Of a stretch of 64,000 bases of DNA, positions 51,722 through 59,533 are shown one piece after another. The notes below the pieces were generated by a model. The model was given only the letters and a program-made list of their open reading frames with translations. It made no database searches and was not told the DNA's origin. The stretch covers positions 1-64,000 of the forward strand of contig JBGFRO010000004.1 in NCBI GenBank assembly GCA_041695085.1, given 5' to 3'. The position numbers and the translations under genes were made by a program. The DNA comes from DYFT01 sp041695085. Lineage in GTDB: Bacteria > Bacteroidota > Ignavibacteria > UBA10030. Position 1 is the first letter of the stretch; the number at the start of each line of letters is the position of its first letter.

Positions 51722-54598
51722 TCAGTGCCGATCAAGCTCCTTTCGCAAAAACATCCCCGTGAACGACCCTTCCGCTTCTCCCACCTCCTCGGGTGTCCCC
51801 TCGGCGATGATCTGTCCCCCCCCATCCCCCCCTTCGGGTCCGAGATCGATGATCCAGTCGGCGGTCTTGATGACATCGAGGTTGTGCTCGATGACGATCA
51901 CGGTGTTCCCTTTGTCAACCAGTTTGTTCAAGACGGAAAGGAGCATGCGAATATCTTCAAAATGAAGTCCCGTCGTTGGTTCATCGAGAATATAGAGCGT
52001 TTTGCCTGTTCCGATCTTCGAAAGCTCCGTCGACAATTTCACGCGCTGCGCTTCGCCACCGGAAAGCGTCGTCGCTTGTTGGCCCAACCGGATGTACCCC
52101 AAACCCACGTCGTGCAGGGTCTCGAGATGTCGCTGGATGCGCGGGAATTCGCTGAACAGTTCGCGCGCATCATCCACCGTCATTTCCAGCACATCCGAAA
52201 TCGACCTCCCTTTGTAGCGCACCTCCAACGTCTCACGGTTGTATCTTTTGCCGTTGCAGACATCGCAGAGGACATACACATCGGGCAGGAAATTCATCTC
52301 AATGCGCTTCACACCGTCCCCCTCACACCCCTCACAACGTCCTCCCTTCACGTTGAAGCTAAAACGACCTGCTTTGTACCCTCGAATTTTCGACTCCGGA
52401 AGTTGTGTGAAGAGATCGCGAATCAACGTGAAGAGCCCCGTATAGGTAGCCGGATTGGAGCGCGGGGTTCGACCAATGGGGGATTGATCGATGTCGATAA
52501 CTTTGTCGATCTGTTCCAAACCTTGGATCGACTTGTAGGGAAGCGGCACAACGCGGGTACCGTAGAACTTGTGCGAAAGGATCGGATATAAGGTTTCGTT
52601 AATCAGCGTTGATTTCCCCGATCCACTTACGCCCGTTACGCAGACGAAGCATCCGAGTGGGACTTTCAGCGTTACATTCTTGAGATTGTTTCCGGTCGCA
52701 CCGGTGAGGATTAACTGTTTGCCGGTCCCCTTGCGGCGAGACTTCGGCACCCCAATTGTTTTCTTGCCTTTCAGATAGAGAGCCGTGTGTGATTCCGCAC
52801 CGACACCGTTGCCGTTGATTCGCAAGTGCTTGTTGAGTGTCTGTAATTCAGACGGATGGCCGTGCGTTACGACATACCCGCCGTGCTCTCCCGCCCCCGG
52901 TCCTAAATCGACAACGAAATCCGCGCTTTCGATCGTTTCCTTATCGTGCTCGACGACGATGACCGTGTTTCCCAGATCGCGAAGTGCTTTGAGCGAATGG
53001 ATGAGCTTTCTATTATCGCGCTGATGGAGACCGATGCTCGGTTCATCGAGGATGTACAGTACTCCAACGAGCTGTGTTCCGATCTGTGTGGCGAGACGGA
53101 TGCGTTGCCCTTCACCGCCGGAGAGGGTTCGGGCCGGACGATCAAGCGAGAGGTAATCGAGGCCGACATTCAGCAGAAACCCAATTCTTTGAAGGATTTC
53201 TTTGAGTATCTGACGAGCGATTTCCATTTGCCGCGGCGGAAGGGAAAGCTCCTCGAAGAATTGATGAGCTTGTTTGATCGATAATGACACTAGCTCGTGG
53301 ATGTTCGTGTGGCGTCCCGTTCTGTCATCCATAAGCTTGATGGCAAGACTTTCCTTGCGCAGTCTTCCCCCCTTGCACGAATCGCAAGGCGTTGTCGTCA
53401 TAAACGATTCAACCCACTCGCGAATGTTGTTCGATGAAGACTCCTCGTAATATCTCTTCATCATCTCCATGATCCCGCCGAAACGATGGCGATAGGTGAC
53501 ACGCCTCCCGCCGTCGTGGACGTATTCGATATCGAACTTCTCGTCACCGGCACCGTTCAGCAGTATCTCGCGGACTGTCGGAGAAAGCCTCTTCAAGGGG
53601 GTGTCAAAATCGAAGCCGTACCGCTTCGCCACGGCACGCAACTGGCTGAACATCCACGTCTGTCGCGGTTTCCCCAGAGGAGCAATAGCTTCCTCGTTGA
53701 TGGACAGGTTTTCATCCGGGATGATGAGTCGAACATCAAACGCTTTTTTCTCGCCAAGACCTTCGCATTCTGGACAGGAACCGGAAGGGGAATTGAAGGA
53801 AAATGAATTGGGGGCAGGCTCGTCATAACTGATGCCGCAGATGTGACACGCGTAATGCTTGCTGAACAGCTGGTCATTGACGCCGTCGTGGACGATCAAC
53901 GTTCCGTTGCCGTATTTGAGGGCCACCTCCACCGATTCCGCCACTCGTGGGCGGAGTTCCTTCTTTACCGCGATGCGGTCGACCACAATCTCGATGTTGT
54001 GAATTTTGTATCGATCGACCTTCATTCCCTCGCGGAGCTCCCGCACTTCTCCATCAACACGCACACGGACGAAGCCGTCCTTTTGGATTTGCTCAAACAG
54101 CTCCCGATAGTGTCCCTTGCGCCCCTTCACAACAGGAGCCAAAATCTGGAGCTTCGAGCCGGCAGGATATTTGAGAATGGAATCGATGATCTGATCGATC
54201 CCTTGCCGCTCAACTTTCCGACCGCAGTTGTAGCAGAATTGCGTGCCAACGCGCGCGAAAAGAAGTCGGAGATAATCGTAGATCTCCGTAACGGTGCCGA
54301 CCGTCGAGCGCGGATTGGTGCTGACGGTTTTCTGTTCAATGGAGATGGAGGGGCTCAGTCCTTCGATGTAATCGACGTCAGGACGTTCCATCAATCCCAA
54401 AAATTGACGCGCGTAGGCGGAGAGACTCTCGACATATCTTCTTTGGCCTTCAGCATAGATCGTATCGAACGCAAGGCTCGACTTGCCGGAGCCGGAGAGT
54501 CCGGTGATCACGATAAACTGATCACGCGGCATCTCGACGTCGATGTTTTTCAAATTATGAACGCGCGCGCCTTTGATAATGAGCTTATCTTCTGGCAT
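51722..54598 (-). CDS. uvrA: Excinuclease ABC subunit A
   Basis: Damage-recognition ATPase of nucleotide excision repair, 958 aa. It has two ABC cassettes with GLSGSGKSSLAF (about 31-42) and GVSGSGKSTLINE Walker A, signature motifs LSGGEGQRIRLATQ and LSGGEAQRVKLSTEL, the insertion zinc-finger cysteines (CHICG, CPECEG; CEGCEGDGVKRIE, CDVCNG), and the conserved first residues DKLIIKGARVHNLKN. Full length. It converges on the aag gene and lies downstream of the dispersed repeat B (which is 58 bp from its start side). Confidence 0.97.
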   Translation of the reverse strand: MPEDKLIIKGARVHNLKNIDVEMPRDQFIVITGLSGSGKSSLAFDTIYAEGQRRYVESLSAYARQFLGLMERPDVDYIEGLSPSISIEQKTVSTNPRSTVGTVTEIYDYLRLLFARVGTQFCYNCGRKVERQGIDQIIDSILKYPAGSKLQILAPVVKGRKGHYRELFEQIQKDGFVRVRVDGEVRELREGMKVDRYKIHNIEIVVDRIAVKKELRPRVAESVEVALKYGNGTLIVHDGVNDQLFSKHYACHICGISYDEPAPNSFSFNSPSGSCPECEGLGEKKAFDVRLIIPDENLSINEEAIAPLGKPRQTWMFSQLRAVAKRYGFDFDTPLKRLSPTVREILLNGAGDEKFDIEYVHDGGRRVTYRHRFGGIMEMMKRYYEESSSNNIREWVESFMTTTPCDSCKGGRLRKESLAIKLMDDRTGRHTNIHELVSLSIKQAHQFFEELSLPPRQMEIARQILKEILQRIGFLLNVGLDYLSLDRPARTLSGGEGQRIRLATQIGTQLVGVLYILDEPSIGLHQRDNRKLIHSLKALRDLGNTVIVVEHDKETIESADFVVDLGPGAGEHGGYVVTHGHPSELQTLNKHLRINGNGVGAESHTALYLKGKKTIGVPKSRRKGTGKQLILTGATGNNLKNVTLKVPLGCFVCVTGVSGSGKSTLINETLYPILSHKFYGTRVVPLPYKSIQGLEQIDKVIDIDQSPIGRTPRSNPATYTGLFTLIRDLFTQLPESKIRGYKAGRFSFNVKGGRCEGCEGDGVKRIEMNFLPDVYVLCDVCNGKRYNRETLEVRYKGRSISDVLEMTVDDARELFSEFPRIQRHLETLHDVGLGYIRLGQQATTLSGGEAQRVKLSTELSKIGTGKTLYILDEPTTGLHFEDIRMLLSVLNKLVDKGNTVIVIEHNLDVIKTADWIIDLGPEGGDGGGQIIAEGTPEEVGEAEGSFTGMFLRKELDRH

Positions 54599-54656
54599 CG
54601 TATTGCTTTGAGTCTCTCTGACACTTCAAATGTACACTGAACAGAGTCTTACACGT

Positions 54657-54772
54657 GGTTGTGCAAAAAGTTCAATCAACGTGATGGGCGAGTTCGAGGT
54701 TTGAAGAATTCAGGTTGTTTTCGCAACACCAACGTGGGCGAGAAGGTTTCTCCCCCTACATTTTGCACAACC
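54657..54772 (+). repeat. Dispersed MITE-like repeat, copy B
   Basis: A 116-bp element with perfect 12-bp terminal inverted repeats GGTTGTGCAAAA (54657-54668) and TTTTGCACAACC (54761-54772). It aligns ungapped, inverted, to 14004-14118 with about 16 mismatches. The hairpin intact in copy A is degraded here (GGGCGAGAAGG-TTTCTCCCCC). One frame through both copies is open and similar (CKKFN-RDxRVR...VGEK) but has no likely start. It lies 58 bp from the uvrA start, in the 387-bp gap before DUF58. Confidence 0.75.
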
Positions 54773-54776
54773 TCAC

Positions 54777-54850
54777 CTTCCGAAGGCTTTCTCAGCATAA
54801 CCCACACCTTCGGAAGATTCGTCGGCCTTCGCCGTCGGATGAATCCGACG
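54777..54850. repeat. Two adjacent hairpins next to repeat B
   Basis: CTTCCGAAGG (54777-54786) faces CCTTCGGAAG (54807-54816), loop 20 bp; a second stem CGTCGGAT (54833-54840), GA, ATCCGACG (54843-54850) follows. Either could form in RNA or DNA on both strands. No U-tract follows. Confidence 0.5.
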
Positions 54851-54887
54851 ATTGACATAGGAAACCCGATGAGGGCTGGCGCGTCGC

Positions 54888-54985
54888 AGATGTCTGTCAT
54901 CTGCTGTCTGCAATCTGCTCTCTGCCTCCTGACGAAAGTCTTCTTACTTACATACTCCCTTACTTACTCCTTCACTCCTCCCCCC
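54888..54985. repeat. Low-complexity TCTGC / TTACT tract
   Basis: Imperfect TCTGC/TCTGT units (54892-54928) followed by TTACTTAC/ACTCC units (54943-54970) and a C-run. It fills the rest of the gap before the DUF58 stop at 54986. No gene or stable structure is seen. Confidence 0.5.
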
Positions 54986-55882
54986 TCAATGTATCCTCTT
55001 CCTCTTGTTCAGATACTCAAACAACGCGCGGTCGAACGGGGTGCTCGTATCGAGCAAAACGTAATCGATCGCGTTTTCACGGCATTCCCTCTTGTAAGTT
55101 TCGAGAAACTCACGCATCGATTCCTGATATGCTTTCTGAATGTGACTCGGTTGTGTCATCATCTCTTCCTTCGTTTCCATATCTCGGAAAACGGCGTCGT
55201 GAGCGAATGCAAACGACCGTTCCAAGGGATCCAGCACCTGCAGAACGATCACTTCGTTGCCTTTGTGGCGAAAATGCTTCAGCGCCGTCATCACCTGACG
55301 CGGATCGTCGAACAGATCGCTGAGCACAATGACAAGTCCTCGTCGCTTGATCCGCTCGGCCACCTGATGCAACGCCTCGCCCGTCAGGGTCCTTTCGCCC
55401 GGCTGCAGCACTTCAAGTTCACGCAAGAGTTGTTTGAGGTACAACTTGGTTCCTCGCGGGGGAAGAAACGTGCGAACCCGTTCGTCGAAGATGGTCAAAC
55501 CGACGGCATCGCGCTGTTCCACCATCAGATATGCCAGCGCCGCCGCGATGTACGATGCATATACCACTTTGCGGAGGTAGGCTCCGGAGGTATATGCCAT
55601 GGACTTGCTCGCGTCCAGAATGAGGTACGACTTCAGGTTTGTCTCCTCCTCGAACTGCTTGATGTAGTATCGGTCGGTTTTCCCGTACGCTTTCCAGTCG
55701 ATATGCCGGATTTCGTCCCCCGGCATGTATTGACGATGCTCCGTAAACTCGACGCTGAAGCCATGGTAGGGACTTTTATGGAGACCGGTGATGAATCCCT
55801 CGACCACCAACCGTGCCCGCAATTCCATGTTGGCAAGCTGTGCAACGATTTCCGGTTGAAGATATTTAAGTGCATCCTGCAT
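54986..55882 (-). CDS. DUF58/von Willebrand A-like protein
   Basis: Protein of 298 aa. The DUF58 signature HGFSVEFTEHRQYMPGDEIRHIDWKAYGKTDRYYIKQFEEE (about 40-78) is present, and a vWA-like MIDAS begins at LILDASKSMAYTSG (Asp-x-Ser-x-Ser) with DLFDDPRQ further on. Such proteins commonly neighbour a MoxR AAA ATPase, which is not found here. No signal peptide or membrane helix is seen. Function is likely a chaperone-like or regulatory partner; not established. It is 140 bp from rsmB. Confidence 0.88.
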   Translation of the reverse strand: MQDALKYLQPEIVAQLANMELRARLVVEGFITGLHKSPYHGFSVEFTEHRQYMPGDEIRHIDWKAYGKTDRYYIKQFEEETNLKSYLILDASKSMAYTSGAYLRKVVYASYIAAALAYLMVEQRDAVGLTIFDERVRTFLPPRGTKLYLKQLLRELEVLQPGERTLTGEALHQVAERIKRRGLVIVLSDLFDDPRQVMTALKHFRHKGNEVIVLQVLDPLERSFAFAHDAVFRDMETKEEMMTQPSHIQKAYQESMREFLETYKRECRENAIDYVLLDTSTPFDRALFEYLNKRKRIH

Positions 55883-56022
55883 GCAATTGTGTCAGATTAC
55901 TCAATTCAAACGAATAGCCTCTTCAGATTTGAACAATCGATCCGCGTGTATCAAATCAATCCGACTCGTTCAGCGTCCTCTTCTCCCAGCACTCTCTCTC
56001 AACGGTCTTGCCTCCAAATTCA

Positions 56023-57351
56023 CTATCGTACTCGCTGCAACATTGCAAAAAAAAATCCATCGGTTCCATCCCGATGCGGCATCAACTTCACGTACTTTCC
56101 AGATGCGAGCCGTACGAGGTTCCACTTCTGAAGATATTCAGACGGATCCACAATCTGAAATCGAGGATGAGAAACGAGAAATTCCTCGATGACCTCCTCG
56201 TTCTCCTCGTGCAACAAGGTGCAGGTTGCATACACGAGCCGGCCTCCCACCTTGACCAGTGGCGCGCTCTCATCCAGGAGCCGCTTCTGCTTTTTGCTCA
56301 GTTCCCGAATCGATTCCTCCGTAACGGTCCACTTGAGGCCGGGATTTCTCCGAATCGTGCCGAGACCACTGCACGGAGCATCAATAAAGACCGTATCGAA
56401 TGAAGACGATGAATCCTTCCAAAGATCGCTGATCTGCTTCACCAACCGCGGACGGATATTGAATGCCCCAGCCCGTCGCGCGCGTTTGCGCAGCTCCTCT
56501 AATCGCCTGTTGTGCACATCGGTAGCCACAATCTCTCCTCTCTTCTTCATCAACGCAGAAAACAGAAGCGTCTTTCCGCCTGCTCCCGCACATGCGTCGA
56601 GGATACGGACGGTCGGTTTTGGGTCGACAAAGAGCGGCAAGAGTTGACTCCCTTCGTCTTGCACCTCAAACAGTCCCTCCCGAAACGATGCAAGCTGAAA
56701 CATGTTGATCCGCTTTGCTACAGCAAGCCCAAAAGGAGAAAGAGAAGTTCTCACCGTCTCAACGCCTTCCCGTCGCAATGCTTCCTGACACTCCTCCATC
56801 GAGCCTTTGAGTGTATTGACGCGCAGCGTTGTCGTTGCCTGTTCGTTGAGACTTCCGCACAACCGCTCTGCCTCTGCTTCACCATATTGATCGACAAGTT
56901 TCCTCACGAGCCAATCAGGAAATGAATGCGTAACTGCAATTCTCTCCACGGTATCCTCGAAGGAGTCAAGTTCGGTTTTCTGGAGGCGCTGCAAGAGGCC
57001 GGGTATTGAATCTTTGAGGGGACCTGACTTGAGTCGCGCGCGGATATCCGCGGGCGACAGTCGCTCATCCCTTACATTCGAAATCAGATACGTAACGATG
57101 AGCAAAAGAAGCCCATCTTCCCTTCCAATCCGTTGATTCTGTTCTCCAAGCGACTTCCAGAGAAGAAGTTCCGACCTCCGAAGATGCCGAAGTGTACCAT
57201 AAACGGATTCGGCTATGAACCTGCGGTCGTTTGAACCGAGATATTTTCGGGAGCGAAAGAACGAGTCGATCACCCCATCAGCCGGACGCCCAGATTCGCG
57301 AATCAACGCGAGCAATTCTTGGGCATGTCCGAGGAGCGATGAGAGTTGCAT
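56023..57351 (-). CDS. rsmB: 16S rRNA (cytosine-967-C5)-methyltransferase RsmB-like
   Basis: SAM-dependent m5C methyltransferase of 442 aa from the ATG at 57351 (MQLSSLLGHAQELLAL); a longer frame to 57501 adds unrelated sequence and runs across the terminator at 57389. An N-terminal NusB-like domain is followed by motif I LDACAGAGGKTLLFSAL, motif IV FIDAPCSGLGTIRRNP with one catalytic Cys and motif VI YATCTLLHEENEEVIEEF with the second. Two-Cys arrangement is that of RsmB. Downstream neighbour DUF58 is minus-strand; ftsH is upstream. Confidence 0.92.
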   Translation of the reverse strand: MQLSSLLGHAQELLALIRESGRPADGVIDSFFRSRKYLGSNDRRFIAESVYGTLRHLRRSELLLWKSLGEQNQRIGREDGLLLLIVTYLISNVRDERLSPADIRARLKSGPLKDSIPGLLQRLQKTELDSFEDTVERIAVTHSFPDWLVRKLVDQYGEAEAERLCGSLNEQATTTLRVNTLKGSMEECQEALRREGVETVRTSLSPFGLAVAKRINMFQLASFREGLFEVQDEGSQLLPLFVDPKPTVRILDACAGAGGKTLLFSALMKKRGEIVATDVHNRRLEELRKRARRAGAFNIRPRLVKQISDLWKDSSSSFDTVFIDAPCSGLGTIRRNPGLKWTVTEESIRELSKKQKRLLDESAPLVKVGGRLVYATCTLLHEENEEVIEEFLVSHPRFQIVDPSEYLQKWNLVRLASGKYVKLMPHRDGTDGFFFAMLQRVR

Positions 57352-57388
57352 GGCAACACATGATAGTGAGATTTTTTCTAAAAACAGA

Positions 57389-57422
57389 AAAGCGGGACTC
57401 CACGAGCTGCAAGTCCCGCTTT
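57389..57422 (-). terminator. Rho-independent terminator after ftsH
   Basis: AAAGCGGGACT (57389-57399) and AGTCCCGCTTT (57412-57422), an 11-bp perfect stem with a 12-base loop. In the minus direction it is followed by TCTGTTTTTAG, giving an interrupted U-tract. It lies 120 bp after the ftsH stop and 38 bp upstream of the rsmB start, so it separates the two transcripts. Confidence 0.75.
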
Positions 57423-57542
57423 CCTTTGTCACGTTACTGGAGTATGACAGTGTTTGGTCGTCTCCTTGGTTGGTTCCTTTGCCGACGATCGACATCACCA
57501 TGCATCACATCGCTCTCGAAAGCCGATGAGCATTGGTCCTCC

Positions 57543-59486
57543 TCAGGCGACGCTTTCGGCCAAGATAGTTTGCTTGCGATTGGCCTCCACTCGCTCCCCC
57601 AACAATTCATAGATTTCTTTCTGGTCGAGCACTTCCTTCTGGAGGAGAAGTGTTGCCATACGATCGAGCAATTCACGCTTCTCCAACAAGAGCTGCTTGC
57701 TCTCCGCATAGCACTCTGCGATGATTTCTGATACTTCTTCGTCGATCATTTGTTCCAGTTTTTCCGACCGGCGCGAGAGAAACGGACCATCAGTCAGGTA
57801 GTTTGCCTGTCCGTGCTGTGTCAATGAGAGATTCGGAAGCCGTTTCCCCATACCGTAGACAGTAACCATCAGTCGTGCAATGTGAGCGGCTTTTTCAAGA
57901 TCATTTGAGGCACCGGTTGAAACCTCACCAAAAACAATCTCCTCTGCCGCACGACCACCCAACAGACCTTTGATCTTCCCGATCAGCTCCGACTTGCTCA
58001 TCAGATAGCGGTCCTCTAACGGCGTCTGGAGTGTGTATCCGAGCGCACCAAAGCCTCGCGGGACGATGGAGACTTTCTGAACAGCATCGGCCCCCGGAGT
58101 GAAGTGGCCCACAATCGCATGACCCGATTCGTGGTATGCCACGATCGTTCGCTCGCGCGGATTAATGACCTTGTTCTTTTTCTCTAAGCCCGCAATCACA
58201 CGTTCAATCGCCTCTTCAAAATCACGAGCGGTGATCTCCTGTTGGCCTTTGCGTGAAGCAAGCAAGGCCGCTTCGTTACAGACGTTGGCAATTTCTGCGC
58301 CTGCGAAACCGGGCGTTCGGGACGCGAGAAGCCGCAGGTCGACGTCCGAAGCAAGCTTGAGGTTTTTTGTGTGGACGCGGAAAATCGCCACGCGGCCGTT
58401 GAGATCGGGCTTGTCGACAAGTACCTGCCGGTCGAAGCGACCCGGACGGAGAAGCGCGGGATCCAGCACGTCGGGTCGGTTGGTCGCAGCCATAATGACT
58501 ACACCGGTTCCGGAGTCAAAGCCGTCCATCTCCACAAGCAGTTGGTTGAGGGTGTTTTCGCGCTCATCATTGCCTCCAACGACAGCCACCCGACCGCGGT
58601 TCTTGCCGATCGCATCAATCTCATCAATGAAGATGATGCATGGAGCCTTTTGTTTTGCCTCCTCAAAGAGATCGCGTACACGGGCGGCTCCCACTCCGAC
58701 GAACATCTCGACAAAATCCGAGCCACTCATACTGAAGAAGGGGACCCCCGCTTCCCCGGCAAGGGCTCGCGCAAGAAGCGTCTTGCCCGTTCCAGGCGGG
58801 CCGACCAGGAGAATCCCTTTCGGCAACTTGCCTCCCAGAGCGGTGTACTTTTTTGGATTCTTGAGGAAGTCAACGATCTCTTGAACTTCTTGTACGGCCT
58901 CGTCGACGCCAGCGACATCGGCAAACGTCACTTGCTTCTTTTGGTCTTGCGCATAAATGCGGGCCTTGCTTTTGCCAAGACTCAAAACTTGATGGCCAGC
59001 GCTCCCCATTCGCCGAAAGATGAATCCCCAGAATGCCACAAGCAGGATGAGTGGGAGAATCCAGTTCAGGAAAAAGTTTTGCAGGAAATTGGATTCGATC
59101 TTGCCCGAGTATTCAACGCCTGCTTTCTGGAGATCGTCGATTAACTTCTCATCGGGAAGGCGAATGACCTCGAACTGACGTTCCATTTCCCGCTCGATCT
59201 CTTCGAGTCGCAACCGCCACGGCGTGGAAGGGCCCTCCGTGATCTGGATCGAGCCGGCGGCGTTCGTCGTATCGTTTCTCGTTTTTAATCGCCCGATGAT
59301 CTTTTCCTGCGTGATGACGACCGTTTCAATTTCTCCCGCGGCTAACTTATCGCGAAACGCCTTATACGTGATCTCTTGCCGTTCTCCCGTTCCGGAAAAA
59401 AAGAGGAACTGCAACAACAGCAACAGGGCAAGAATCGTTGCATAGTAGGCGATAGAAAACTTTGTTTCTTTCTTCATCGGCTTCAT
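57543..59486 (-). CDS. ftsH: ATP-dependent zinc metalloprotease FtsH
   Basis: Membrane AAA+ protease of 647 aa. Two N-terminal membrane helices (about 10-30 and 135-155) flank a periplasmic segment; the AAA domain has GPPGTGKTLLARA (Walker A), IIFIDEIDAIGK (Walker B) and the second region of homology; the peptidase has HESGHAIVGHF (HExxH zinc site). It degrades membrane and regulatory proteins. A terminator lies 120 bp downstream at 57389-57422. Start could be Met1 or Met4. Confidence 0.97.
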   Translation of the reverse strand: MKPMKKETKFSIAYYATILALLLLLQFLFFSGTGERQEITYKAFRDKLAAGEIETVVITQEKIIGRLKTRNDTTNAAGSIQITEGPSTPWRLRLEEIEREMERQFEVIRLPDEKLIDDLQKAGVEYSGKIESNFLQNFFLNWILPLILLVAFWGFIFRRMGSAGHQVLSLGKSKARIYAQDQKKQVTFADVAGVDEAVQEVQEIVDFLKNPKKYTALGGKLPKGILLVGPPGTGKTLLARALAGEAGVPFFSMSGSDFVEMFVGVGAARVRDLFEEAKQKAPCIIFIDEIDAIGKNRGRVAVVGGNDERENTLNQLLVEMDGFDSGTGVVIMAATNRPDVLDPALLRPGRFDRQVLVDKPDLNGRVAIFRVHTKNLKLASDVDLRLLASRTPGFAGAEIANVCNEAALLASRKGQQEITARDFEEAIERVIAGLEKKNKVINPRERTIVAYHESGHAIVGHFTPGADAVQKVSIVPRGFGALGYTLQTPLEDRYLMSKSELIGKIKGLLGGRAAEEIVFGEVSTGASNDLEKAAHIARLMVTVYGMGKRLPNLSLTQHGQANYLTDGPFLSRRSEKLEQMIDEEVSEIIAECYAESKQLLLEKRELLDRMATLLLQKEVLDQKEIYELLGERVEANRKQTILAESVA

Positions 59487-59533
59487 GGCACTTACTTCCC
59501 TCCCTCTGTCAACTTCTGTAGACTGTTGGAGGT

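Noticed and set aside
54888..54985. CRISPR-like repeats
   Set aside because: The units are short, imperfect and without regular spacers; it is a simple low-complexity tract.
54659..56131. 490-codon plus-strand open frame across the uvrA-DUF58 gap
   Set aside because: It runs antisense to DUF58 and begins in the repeat; composition and lack of motifs mark it as a shadow frame.
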